A DNA stretch of 64,000 nucleotides from Taxillus chinensis (taxonomy: Eukaryota; Streptophyta; Magnoliopsida; Santalales; Loranthaceae): positions 41,564,189 to 41,628,188 of the forward strand of contig CM042085.1 in the NCBI GenBank assembly GCA_023512835.1. The letters run 5' to 3'. Shown one piece after another: positions 34,834 to 46,500 of the stretch. Every line of letters starts with the position of its first letter. Position 1 is the stretch's first letter. The notes beneath the pieces were generated by a model that had not been told where the DNA came from, made no database searches, and was given only the letters and a program-made list of their open reading frames with translations. The position numbers were made by a program, and so were the translations under genes.

Positions 34834-36702
34834 CTAGATGCGTCGGCCTTTAGCCTTTCCTTTCTTTTTGGGTGCTACGGTTTTGGCTTTAACTCGCAGC
34901 ACCTTCCCTTCATCATTAGTTACGGGTGCTACTGCTTCGGGAAGTGCGATGCCGACCTCGACTCCACAGTCATAAACTATGGTGCCACATGAAATGAAAC
35001 CATCCAACGGTTTAGATGTACTAACAGGATATAAGTTGGTTAGTTTAGGGGTGAAATCCGGAGGGCACTCAGTAGCTTGAGCTATGGAAGTCGATGGTTC
35101 TGAACCTAGGCCAGGTTTGACTCGGATGTTGTCAGGATCAGTCCTAAAGGTAGAGGCTATTTCCCCGGATTTTAGCCACTTACGATTTATTTCCCTTTCC
35201 TGTTCCAGTTCATTTTCGAGTCGTTTCACAATAACTTTTAGGCCCGTTAGGTTGGTATTTAATAGATGATTTTCAGCTCTTAGATCATGATACCAAGCCT
35301 CTTTTCCTCTGAAGTCAGCTATGTCCTTTTCAAGTCTAGTGATAGTAAATTCAAGGCGTTTATTCTGACTTTCCACATCTTTGTACATTTGAGTAATTAT
35401 TTGTCTCTCATTCTTTTCATGATCACTTTCACTAATAAGAGATTCTAATTGACTCATGAGCTCAAAGATAGAAGGTACCTCAGTATTTGCCATGAGGCAG
35501 ACGTTCGGCTTAGGAGTTAGCTCATCATCCGAGGATTCTTCCTCTTCTTCCGAGCCACTAACGTACTTTGTCACGAACGCCTTCCTCTTGTTCTTGCTGT
35601 TGTCTGAGGTGGAAAGGCGAGGAGTTACCTTGTCACTTTTCTCGGCCACTTTTGATTTGGATCTGCATTCCTTGGCCCAATGACCGGGTTTCCCACAGTT
35701 GAAGCATTCTTGGGAGCTCGACTCCAATCGTTCCTTCCTTCTGGATGATGAGGAGCCTCTTCTGAATCCTTTTCTACTTTTTCGAAGGAATCATTCAAAA
35801 GATTTGACAAGAAGAGCTATTTCCTCTTCTGCGTCTGAGTCATCCGTATCATCCTCTTGATGATTACTGGAGCATTCCGTAGCTTTGAGAGCTACCCCTT
35901 TTTCTTTCCGAGCTATCTTCTCATCACAGTTAGTGTATTTGAATCTGACCTCATGAGTCCGAAGCTCTCCATATATTTCCTCAAGGGCAGTGAATGGCCA
36001 GTTTTTGTCAGCTTGCATCTGGAGCTGCTTGGAGTAGTATCGATTCGGCAAGGATCGAAAGAACTTGTCATTTATTTGAGACTGAGTGTAGTGCTCATTG
36101 ACAGTTTTTAGCTCTAGAATGAGCTTGCCGAATCTCCGATAGATGCTTTCAAGGGATTTGCCAGGTTTGTGATTGAAACTCTCAAAATTCTGTCTGAGAG
36201 CACATATCACATTTTGCATTTGGGACTGACTCCCCTCATAGAGGATTGTCAGTTTATCCCAAACAGCTTGCTGTCGTGCAGCCCTGGACGTCCGTGAAAG
36301 CCTCGGAATCCAAAGATGATGTAACATAAGCCAGAGCCTTTTCACTAGCACACTGCCAGGCTCTTTCATCGTTGGTAAGTTCAGCATCCGTCTTTGGCCT
36401 CCTAACTCCATGTTCTCCGATAGTCATCGGAATTGGAATCTCCTGATGAAGACATGGCCACATGAGATGATCATGGCACACCATAAACATTTTCATGCGA
36501 GCTTTCCATTGGGAGAAAAGCTCAAGTGTGAATTTGGGCAGTTTCGTCAGAGTAAAACCAGAACTCCGTGGTTGAGGAGCAGCGGCAGGCAGCAGGTTGA
36601 GGTGGGTCGACGTTTTCACCGCTTGCTTCGATTTGGGATGGGCTCTTGTGCACCTCCGGAGTTAAGGCGAGTGTTGAATAGCATACTGCTTTCTTCGGCC
36701 AT
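34834..36702 (-). pseudogene. Element C gag, large with zinc knuckle and coiled coil
   Basis: The start is ATG 36702 (MAEESSMLFNTRLNS), 48 bp downstream of the PBS. A capsid-type (UBN2-like) domain follows: FSQWKARMKMFM, AVWDKLTILYEG, KSLESIYRRFGKL, ALEEIYGELRTHE (about 35900-36540). A knuckle CFNCGKPGHWAKEC (about 35665-35710) follows an acidic linker. A long charged region with heptad-like spacing (FELMSQLESLISESD to NELEQEREINRKW, about 35160-35470) suggests a coiled coil, as reported for Sirevirus Gag. It ends KGKAKGRRI at 34834. At least two frameshifts, near 36620-36650 and 35750-35810, interrupt it. Confidence 0.85.
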
Positions 36703-36749
36703 TGCTTAGAGTAAAAGAGTGGGATCTCTACTTTTGAACAAATAGACTT

Positions 36750-36761
36750 GCTCTGATACCA
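36750..36761 (-). other. Element C primer-binding site, initiator Met tRNA
   Basis: Exact minus-strand TGGTATCAGAGC lies two bases from the 5' LTR boundary at 36764. It fixes the polarity of C. Confidence 0.95.
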
Positions 36762-36763
36762 CT

Positions 36764-37987
36764 TGATGGTCCCTTGGAGCCTAGAGGGGGGTGAATAGGC
36801 TCTTATCTAAACTCTTTTTATCTCTTAAGGCACTACACTAATCTAGTCAAGTGATAGAATCACTGCAGAAGATAACCAGATAGTGGAAGTATTTTATTTT
36901 ATTATCAAGAGATAAATACAACAAAATAGAAGCAAGACTCTCTTACACTCTGTTTACAAAAGGATTCACACCCTAGCCTAGATTATATCTTTGAGCTCTT
37001 GTGCTTACATAAATTAATTCAGGCTCGTTCGCACCCCTTACACACATGTACAAGTATGAATATTTATACAAACATTCCTAAGAGACAACCTTGGAACTTG
37101 TAGTTCCGGAATGCATTCAGCACTAACTATTCCTCGATAATCTCTCTGTCTTGACTGCTGCGGTTTGTGGAGCTCAAGATCTTGGGTTTGAAGAGTATAA
37201 GTGCCTTTGTGAGTTCCCAAATACAATTGAGGTTGTGTCCACATATCCAGATGATCCACGTGTAAGATTCTTCAGGTTCTCAATAAGTTTGTCTTACATC
37301 GGGACGCCATGAGCTGATAACTTGAAATGCGGTGAGTTGAAGTAGTATCTTCTTGGTCCGGTGTAATTTTCCTTACTCCGTTGCTAATGAAGCTTGGAAC
37401 CTTACTCCGTGTCAGTGGTTGCTTACTCCGTATCTATTTAGTACTGGAATCCTTAGTTCGTGTCAGCGCTTCCTTACTCCGCATGTAAGTTCCTTACTCC
37501 GTATGTAAATTGCTTACTCCGTATGTAAGTTCCTTACTTCGTATGTAAGTTCCTTACTCCGTATGTAAATTCCTTACTCCGTATGTAAGTTCCTTACTCC
37601 GGGCGAGTCTAAGGGATCGGAATGCTTACTCCGTACTAACGCTTCCTTACTCCGTATGAGTAAAGTTGTCCGGATTCCTTACTCCGCATCTAGTTTCCTT
37701 ACTCCGTGCGAATAAAGACTCGGGTCCTTATTCCGTATTAATACTTCCTTACTCCGTATCAGTTTGACTTAGTCCGTTTGAGGCACTAGGAACATATTCC
37801 GCAATCCGTAGCTTTTAAGTTCTTAGTCCGCACGAATGTTCCTTATTCCGTATGTATTGATGACTTGGTTATTTACCAAGTGTTTGACAACACTCACTCT
37901 TTTTTGGATCAGGATTATGTATCCTGTCCTTAGCTTTGCTCTCACGAGTGCATCTCCGGATTAATAACATATCTTCTGCAACGATCA
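36764..37987 (-). repeat. Element C 5' LTR, outer end truncated
   Basis: It matches 25672 to about 26895 of the partner LTR. It then breaks off after CTGCAACGATCAA and passes straight into copia element D coding sequence. Roughly 90 bp at the outer (5' in element sense) end, including the terminal TG, are missing, so no target duplication can be read. Confidence 0.9.
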
Positions 37988-40900
37988 ATGGCAGTAACAC
38001 CCAAGCTGATTGTAGTAAGAAGGTACCAATGGCTGTTACTAGTCCACCCAAGCCAGTAACACCCAAGCTTAAAGATCAGGGTACTATTATGTCTGAGGAC
38101 AGCGATGTAACAGTTGAAAAGGTATAACTAAAAGATGAACCTTCAACCAATCTGTGCTGTACATCCCAATGCAACAGTAAAGGTGTAGTTTTACCGGAGA
38201 CATACCCAAGTAGATATACTACTAAGTTCGAGACTGGTTCATCCAGCAAAGCTGTATTCTCCCAGCCCAAAGTTGTCTCTGGTAGAGTTAAGAAAGGTCT
38301 AGGATATGAGAATAAGCCTAGGAAACCTCTTGATACTCCAACCAAATCTTTGAGACAGAGTGTTCAACCCAAACTAGTTAAATGCCCCATCTGTTATGAA
38401 GTTGGACACCTTTCCTATCAATGCAGATTCTACCCTGATTACCTAAAGAATGAAGTTGTTAAAGAAATCAGGTTAAACATTAATCAGTTAGACATCTCTG
38501 AAAATCTACAAAGCTATAACTCTGATAGGAAGAAGAAAACTAGGCACACACAAGTTACCTCATCAATGAAGAAAACTGTCAAATCTGTGCCTAAGAAAGC
38601 TGCCAAAGCTAACGGTAAGGAAGGAGAGTTATGTGTGAACATAAAGGATAGCCTTGCTAACAAGCCTGACCCTAGATCACCTAAATTAGCATGGAAAATA
38701 AAATCCGCTCCTTTTTACTGGAAATCTAAATCATCATTAACTGCAGCTTTTACTTACCCAAAGCCCAATCAATATTGGGCCCCCAAGACTTAGTTTCTTG
38801 TTGTGTAGGAATAGGTACCCGAAGCTGAAAGCAGCCATAGGAAATAAAAGATTAATTCCAGGCAGTGGTATCTTGATAGTGCCTTTTCTGTGCACATGAC
38901 AAATGATGCTTCCCTATTAAGTAAAGTAAGGGAGGTTGCCTTATCATCTGTCACATTTGGGGATAACAAAAAGGGTAAGATTGTTTGTAAGGTTACTCTC
39001 TCCAATGGTTCTGTTTCAATTTATAACGTGTCTATTGTTCAAGGTCTCAAACATAACCTATTGAGCATAAGTAAATTGTGTGACAAAGGTTATGAAGTGT
39101 TATTCACTAAGCACACTTGCACTATTATGGATCCTGTCTCCATAAAGGCAAAGCTAAGTGCACAGAGACAAGGCAATATCTATAAATTGGTCTTTGGTAA
39201 TGCTCAATCTACTGAACCAATTAGTTTTTTATCCAAAACTTCACCTGACATCAATTGGCTATGGCACAAGATATTTGGTCATTTAAATTTTAAGACTATG
39301 TCTAAACTTGCATCTCATGAATTGGTTGAGGGCTTACCCAAGCATCTTTATGAAAAAGATCACCCATGCAGGGACTGTCAGCTTGGTAAGCAGGTGAAAC
39401 ATTCTTTTAAGAGTATGGATAAAACCTCAATCACACAGCCATTTGAACTTTTGCATATGGACCTATGTGGACCAATCAATGTGTCCTCATTATCTGGTGC
39501 ACGATATTTCCTTGCAGTTGTAGATGACTACACCAGATACATATGGGTTATGTTTCTCAAAAACAAAACAGAAACATTTGAAAATCTTGTCGAACTCTTT
39601 AACTGGATCACTAATGTTAAGAGTCTTTCTATTAAATGCATAAGAAGCGATCATGACAAGGAATTTGAATTTTCTAATATGTTAAAGTTCTGTGCTGAGC
39701 ATGGTATCTAGCACAATTTCTCAGCACCAAGAACTCCACAACAAAATAGAGTGGCTGAAAGGAAGACTCAGACTTTAGTTGAAGCAGCTAGAACCATGCT
39801 AACAGGAGCTCAGTTCCCAAAATCCCTATAAGCGGAAGCTGTTGCTATTGCATGTTATGTGGAAGATGCAGTTTAGGATCACTATTAGATTAATGCTATG
39901 CAGGAAGAATTAAATCAGTTCAAGAGACAAGAAGTATGGGAGTTAGTCAACAAGCCAAGATCACAACCAGTCATTGGTGTGAAGTGGATATTCAGAAATA
40001 AGCTAGATGTTGATGGTGTTGTGATCAGAAACAAGGCCAGACTGGTGGCAAAGGGATATAGACAAGAAGAAGGAATTGACGATGATGAGACCTTTGCACT
40101 AGTTGTTAGACTAGAGGCCATCCGAATGTTCTTAGCATATACAATATTCAAAGATTTCGAAGTTTACCAAATGGATGTCAAGAGTGCATTCTTGAATGGA
40201 GACCTCCAAGAAGATGTCTATGTTGAGCAACTCCTTGGATTTCTAGAGCTCAACCAAGAGCACAAAGTGTACAGACTGAGAAAGACTCTATATGGATTGA
40301 AGCAAGCTCCAAGGGCTTGGTATAAAACATTGTCAGAGTTCTTAATTAAGAACAAGTTCAGAAAAGGGAAAATTAACCCACTCTTTTTCTCAAGGAAGGA
40401 AAAGGATCACCCTTGATAGTGCAGATCTATGTTGATGACATCATCTCCAGATCAAGGGACAAGAAGTAATGTGAGGAATTCTCCCAACTGATGAAAAGTG
40501 AATATAAAATGAGTCTGATGGGAGAACTCTCATTCTTCCTTGGGTTGGAGGTCAAGCAGTTGGAGGATGAGATTTTTATCAGTCAAACTAAATATACCAA
40601 AGAAATTTTGAAGAAATTCAAGATGACTGATGTGACTCACATGAAAACACCCATTCCTAGAAACACCAAATTAGATATCACAGAGTACAGAAGCATGATT
40701 AGATCCTTACTATATTTAATAGCAAGAAGACTTGAAATTATGTTTGCAACATGCATCTGTGCAAGATAGCAAGCAAATTCTAAGGAGTCTTATCTGCTAT
40801 ATGTCAAGAGGATTATGCAGTATCTCAAGGGAACTAAAAATTTGGGGCTTTGGTATCCAAAGGAGTCTGATTTCAAACTGAGAGGATATTTAGATGCAGA

Positions 40901-41426
40901 CTTTGCAAAATGCAGGATTGATAGGAAGAACACAAGTGGAACATGCTAACTTCTTGGCAATCGACTTGTATCTTGGTTTAACAAGAAACATAATTCAGTT
41001 TCAACTTCCACAGCTGAAGCTGAATACATTGTTGCAGGAAGCTATTGTGCTTAGTTGCTGTGGATGGCTAGTCAACTTTTAGACTATGGATCCAATTTCA
41101 TGGTTGTACCGCTATACTGCGACAACACAAGTGCTATAGCAATCTCCAATAATCTTGTCATGTATCCCAAGACCAACCACATTGAGGTCAGATATCACTT
41201 CATATGTGATCATGTGCTAAAAAAGGACATTTTGTTGGAGTACATATCCACTGATGATCAGCTTGCCAACATATTCACCAAACCACTGCAAGAAGCCAGG
41301 TTCACTGAACTTCTAACAAAACTTGGCATGCTACACTTAACCTCTTAATCTAATTGCATGCTTCATGTTTCATTTCAACTTTATTACCTGTGCATGAACA
41401 TAAGTATGAGATGAATCATGATCACT
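37988..41426 (+). pseudogene. Copia element D remnant: gag to RNase H
   Basis: This plus-strand copia coding region has no LTRs left. It starts inside gag at the junction with the C LTR. In order it shows knuckle CPICYEVGHLSYQC (about 38385-38430) and protease WYLDSAFSVHM, with DSA in place of DSG (about 38860-38900). It continues with pre-integrase HKIFGHLNF and CRDCQLGKQ, then integrase core HMDLCGP, DDYTRYIWV and RSDHDKEFE (39440-39670) and PQQNRVAER. The sequence then jumps directly to RT ([17 protein letters not shown] at 39893), so the integrase C-terminus and linker are deleted. RT has [23 protein letters not shown] and a YVDDI box near 40425. RNase H ends with YCDNTSAIAISNN and IFTKPLQEA at 41348. 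Stops and frameshifts are numerous. 41349-41426 is non-coding. Confidence 0.88.
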
Positions 41427-41506
41427 TGTTGGACCCCATTTTGTCCGGGTTGGACATACTAACCTCATTTTATATATTTATCTGCTCATGCCATGTATCT
41501 AAAAAA

Positions 41507-41542
<36 letters not shown>

Positions 41543-42385
41543 GGTCAAATCCGGAACATCAAGGTCAAATCCGGAGCATCAAATTCAAATTCGGAATATC
41601 AAAGTCAAATCTGGAACATCAAAGTCAAATCCAGAGCAAAAGGTCAAATCTGGGACATTAATAGTCCGGACTAAGCTTCCACTGATACTGAATAAAAATC
41701 CGAGACATCATTAGTCTGGACTACACTTCCACTGATACGGAGTAAGGATCCGAGCCAACATTGATCCGGACTAAGGGCTCCACTGATACGGAGTAAGGAT
41801 TCGAGCCTTCCACTGATATGGAGTAAGGATCCGAGCCTTCCACTGATCCGGACTAAGCCTCCACTGATACAGAGTAAAGATTTGAGCCTTCCACTAGTTT
41901 GGACTAAGCTTCCAACTGATACGGAGTAAGGATCCGAGCCTTACACTAGTTCGGACTAAGCTTCCACTGGTACGGAGTAAGGATCTGAGCCTTCCACTGA
42001 TCCGGACTAAGCCTCCACTGATACGGAGTAAGGATTTGAGCCTGCCAATCATCCAGAATAACCATTAATGATCCGGAATAAGCTCCCATCATACGGATCC
42101 GAGCCTTCATTCATCCGAAAAATCTTCAATGATCCGGATCCGAGCCTCCACTGGCCTTTGACCCTACCGACCTTTGACCTTCCCTGATTGGCCTATTCAC
42201 GGGTTTGCTCACTGTTGCTTCATGGGCTTAGTTGGGCAGATGCTCTTCAACGCCTGTGGGACACAAGTGCTCACAAGAAAACAAAAAGGTAATCACAAGC
42301 TACCTTATTTTTCGTGCAGGTCATCCAACCACTAGACAAAGGCTAGAATCTATCAATAAAAAGGGCTGGTAATCAATAATGAGGA
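41427..42385 (+). repeat. Ogre-type LTR fragment H with TCCGGA/GGAGTAAGGA minisatellite
   Basis: It begins TGTTGGACCCCATTTTG, identical to the start of the E LTR at 53411. It shares a second block with it (TTCAACGCCTGT to CAACCACTAGACAAA, 42247-42343, versus 54409-54500). Between them are a (GA)n run (41511-41537) and about 450 bp of degenerate repeats built on GGTCAAATCCGGA and then CCACTGATACGGAGTAAGGATCCGAGCC. It is truncated near 42385, where unrelated LTR X begins. The rest of the element is absent. Confidence 0.8.
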
Positions 42386-43500
42386 TGAAGCACATTTTAT
42401 TTGAAGGGGAGCTCTCCCTAACACTAAAAAAGTGGGAGTTACAAGGGATTAAATATGGGTTATTGATTTAAGAAATTATAAGGAATAATGGGAAATTCAA
42501 AATTCAAATATTCAAATTCAGCTTGGGAAGCTATAAAAGGGGAGCTGATCCTTCATTGTAAGGCATCGAATCCAGTTATCATCCAATTCTCTTCCATTCT
42601 ACAAATCCATTCCTCATCTAGAGTAGAGAAAGGGAGAGTGAAGAAGGTTTGGGGCATCTCTTGGAGTTTAAAGACAATCTGCTGAGAAAAGAAGATCAAC
42701 CTTGGAATTCTTGGTCTAAATAGGCAAGCTATCCTTTTGGTATTCTTATTCCATGTTTTGTAATTTTGTTATTTTCAATCAAACTATAGAATCTTAAAAA
42801 CCCTTGATTGGGGTTAGGATAGAGTTTGATGTAATAAATTAAATTGCAATGTTTTAGTTTAATCTTCTTCATCTTGTGAGTGTTTATTGAATATCTTGGG
42901 TTGAAATATAAAATGGACTTTAGCCATTTCATTTTATCATCATAGGTACTTATGTGAAAGATTGAAAAATGAAGCATAATTACTGGAAAAGGAAAGATAA
43001 TCAAACTAGGGGTTGCATAATTTGCGAAAGCCAGTGTAAAACCTAGGATACCAAGTTAAGAGTGGGCATGGTGCTAGATCTAGACTAAACAACCTAAATC
43101 TTAAAGGGTCACCCATCCCCCATGGTAGGATGTACACACGAATTATGGCACTTGAAAAAGGCTAATTCATGAATTAGAGGTTGGGTATTAAATATGATCA
43201 CAATGAAAGAATTAGATTGAACTAAGACATATTCTTCGAAAAAATACATCAAATGAAATCTTAACTCCAATCACCTTTATCAATCGAACTTATCTATACT
43301 CGAATAAGCTTATTTCCATTTCTCACATCCACTCAATCTGTTTTAAATTTGGTTCTGTTTTCATATATTTTCAACCAAAAATCTCTTTATAAGCTAGTTA
43401 AAATTTTCAAATTCTTTATCCTTCCCTTGGGTACGATATTTAGACTTTAAAATCCACTTTATTACTTATCATGATTTGTATACTTGCAAATTTCCGATCA
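42386..43500 (+). repeat. Truncated LTR X, inverted relative of solo LTR X'
   Basis: About 42420-43500 is the reverse complement of 44834 to about 45895, at high but imperfect similarity. It ends CCGATCA at 43500, the LTR terminus. A TATA box CTATAAAAGG lies at 42531-42540 in plus-strand sense, which suggests plus polarity. Its 5' part is lost at the join with H. There are no coding sequences. Confidence 0.75.
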
Positions 43501-46500
43501 CGTGGGGAATGGGGTGATGAGGCAGGTAGAGCAGGTCTAGCGCGAGAGTTATGGGGTGTTATCACCCACTGTTAAGCAGCACTGGGGTTTGGGGAGGAGC
43601 AGAGTTTGGGTAAGAGGGTATGGCTTATGGTAGTGGATCAGTTCTAGAATGTCTTTCCTGAGGATTTGGTGGAGTTACCTTCGGAGCGGAGCTTAGAGTT
43701 CACCATAGATATGCTACCAGGAGTGAGACCCATCTCACAGGTGGCTTATCATTTGGGGCCGACGGAGTTGAGGGAGCTTCAGAAGTAGTTAGCGGAGCTT
43801 TGGGAGAGGGCTTTCATCAAGCCAAGTACCTCGTTGTGGGGTGCTCTAGTGTTATTTGCTAAGAAGACAGATGGTCCCTTGCGGGGTTGTGCATCGATTA
43901 TAGGAAGTTGAATCAAGTGACTATGAAAAATAAGTATCCTTTACCCCGCATAGATGACTTGTTTGATTAGCTGAGTGGAACACAGTGGTTCTCCAAAGTG
44001 GATTTGAGGTCTGGCTCTCATCAATTGAGAGTGAGAAAAGAAGATGTACCAAAGACAGCCTTCTGGTGTAGGTATGGACACTATGAGTAGTTGGTGATGC
44101 CATTTGGGCTCACTAACGCACCAACGGTGTTCATGTATTTGATGAATCAGGTGGTTACCCCTTACCTTGATTCATTTGTGGTGGTGTTCGTGGATGACAT
44201 TCTTGTTTATTCACGTTCTCGATAGGAGCATGAGGAACACTTGGCTGTGGTATTACAGGTTTTAAGGGAGCATCATTTGTTTGCCAAGTTTTCAAAGTAT
44301 AGCTTCTGGATGCAGGAAGTTCACTTCCTTGTCCATGTAGTGTCAGTATGGGGATTAGAGTGGATCAAGGTAAGGTGGAGGCAATATCAACCTGGAGGAG
44401 GCCAACCAATGTTTTTGAGATCTGGAGCTTTTTGGGGTTAGCGGGCTATTATCGGCATTTTGTGGAGGGATTTTCTCGTCTAGAAGCCCCTATGACAGCT
44501 TTGACAAGGAAGGGAGTGAAGTTTGAGTGTACTAAGGCGTGTCAGCAGGCCTTCGAGAAATTAAAGAATTGTTTGACCACTGCACCAGTTCTGAGTTTGC
44601 CACAAGAGGGAGTTCCATATGAGGTGTATTGTGATACCTCCAGAGTGGGTTTGGGCTGTGTCTTGATACAAGAGAGGTAGGTTATAACCTATAGTTTGAG
44701 GCAGTTGAAGCTTCATGGGCAGAACTACCCGACCCGTGATTTGGAGATGGCTGCTGTTATCTTTGCGTTGAAGAGTTGGTAGCATTACTTGTTGGGGGGA
44801 GAGGTTTGTGGTATATTCAAATCATAAGAGTCTTGATTGAATATTTGCAAGTGTACAAATCGTGATAAGTTATAAAGTGGATTTTTAAGTCCGGATTATC
44901 GTACTCAAGGGAAGGGTGTAGAATTTGAAAATTTTAACTAGCTTATAAAGAGATTTTTGGTTGAAAATATATAAAATAAAAGTGAATTTAAAACAAGTTG
45001 ATTAAATGGTTGTGAGAAATGGAAATGAGCTTGTTCGAGTAAAGATAAGTTCAATTGATAAAGGTGATTGGAGTTAAGATTTCATTTGATGTATTTTTCC
45101 CAAGAATATGCCTTAGTTCAATCTAATTCTTTCATTGTGACAATATTTAATACCCAGCCTCTAATGCATGAATTAGCCTTTTTTAAGTGCCATAATTCGT
45201 GTGTACACCCTAGCATGGGGGACGGGTGACCCTTTAAGATTTGGGTTGTTTAGTCTAGAGCTAGCACCACACCCACTCTTAACTTGATATCCTAGGTTTT
45301 ACACTGGCTTTCGCGAATTATGCAACCCCTAGTTTGATTATCTTGTAGTTTCCAGTAATTATGCTTTATTTTTCAATCCTTCACATAAGTACTTAATATG
45401 ATAAAATGAAGTGATCAAATCCATTTTATATTTCAACCCAAGATAGTCAATAAACATTCACAAGGTGAAAAAGATTAAACTAAAATATTACAAATTAATT
45501 CATTACATCAAACTCCATCCTAACCCCAATCAAGGGTTTTTAAGCTTCCATAGTATAATTGAAAACAAAAGAATTACAAAACATGGAATAAGAAAACCAG
45601 AATGATAGCTTGCCTATTTAGAAAAAGAATTCCAAGGTTGATCTTCTTTTCCCAGTAGATTGTCTTCAAACTCCAAGAGATACCTCAAACCTTCTTCACT
45701 CTCCCTTTCTGTACCTTAGATGAGGAATGGAATTGTAGAATGGAAGAGAGTTGTATGATAACTAGATTGATGATCTCCAAACGATGGAGCAACTCCCCTT
45801 TTATAGCCTCCCAAGCTATATTTGAACATTTGAATTTGAATTTCTATTAAATTCCCCAAATAATTGGCCCTTCTTAATTCTCTTGTAACTCCCTTATTTT
45901 TTTTAAATTTCAAAAAGAGATAAAACTCTCTCTTAAATCCCATAAAAACCTCAATCCAAATGCAAAGCACCCATTTGAATTTGAATTTCTTCAATAAATT
46001 CTCCTTTGATTTGAGTGTTTGGTGCCCGTTCTTTGATCAAATGACTTCGGTCTAGAAGGAAATAAGTGAGCTGCAAAAATAAGGGTTCCATTGCTGAAAT
46101 TTAAGCTTGGTCGGGTGAAGAAAGCTTCACCCGACCACCATGTAGAGTCTTCAAACTTACCCGACTAAAAGGAAGTTATGTTCCATGATGCTTGGTGAGT
46201 CTGGATATGCAAAATAAGCTTCACTCGACCTGGTTGGGTGAAGGGTCCTTCACCCGACCACCTCCAAACAACCTCGGATTTCACCCGACCAGAAGGAGAA
46301 AATCTTCAATGAGTTTCTGCAAAGCCATCCCTGAAGTATGAACTTCACCCGACCTTCACCCGACCAACTTGACATTTGGGCGTTGTAAACTTTAGGTCTT
46401 TGGTATTCTTTCTTCCTTTTGTGAATTTGGTGAATTCTTCCTTGATTTTTGGATTGCTGTCAAAATATAGCAAAAATACCACAAAAATTATAAGAAATCC

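Larger units (their letters stand above)
25672..37987 (-). mobile_element. Sirevirus-like Ty1/copia element C with env-position ORF
   Basis: This copia element reads on the minus strand. The 5' LTR is 36764-37987 (truncated at its outer end), with an exact Met-tRNA PBS at 36750-36761. It is followed by a large gag with zinc knuckles and a coiled-coil-like region, protease, remnant integrase, RT and RNase H. Then come a 1.7-kb spacer, a long extra ORF (27236-29857), a polypurine tract and the 3' LTR 25672-26979. Integrase before RT marks Ty1/copia. The large gag with a coiled-coil and an ORF between pol and the 3' LTR are Sirevirus (SIRE/Maximus) hallmarks. The integrase catalytic core is deleted, so it could not move alone. 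The outer 90 bp or so of the 5' LTR are lost at the junction with D. Confidence 0.88.
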
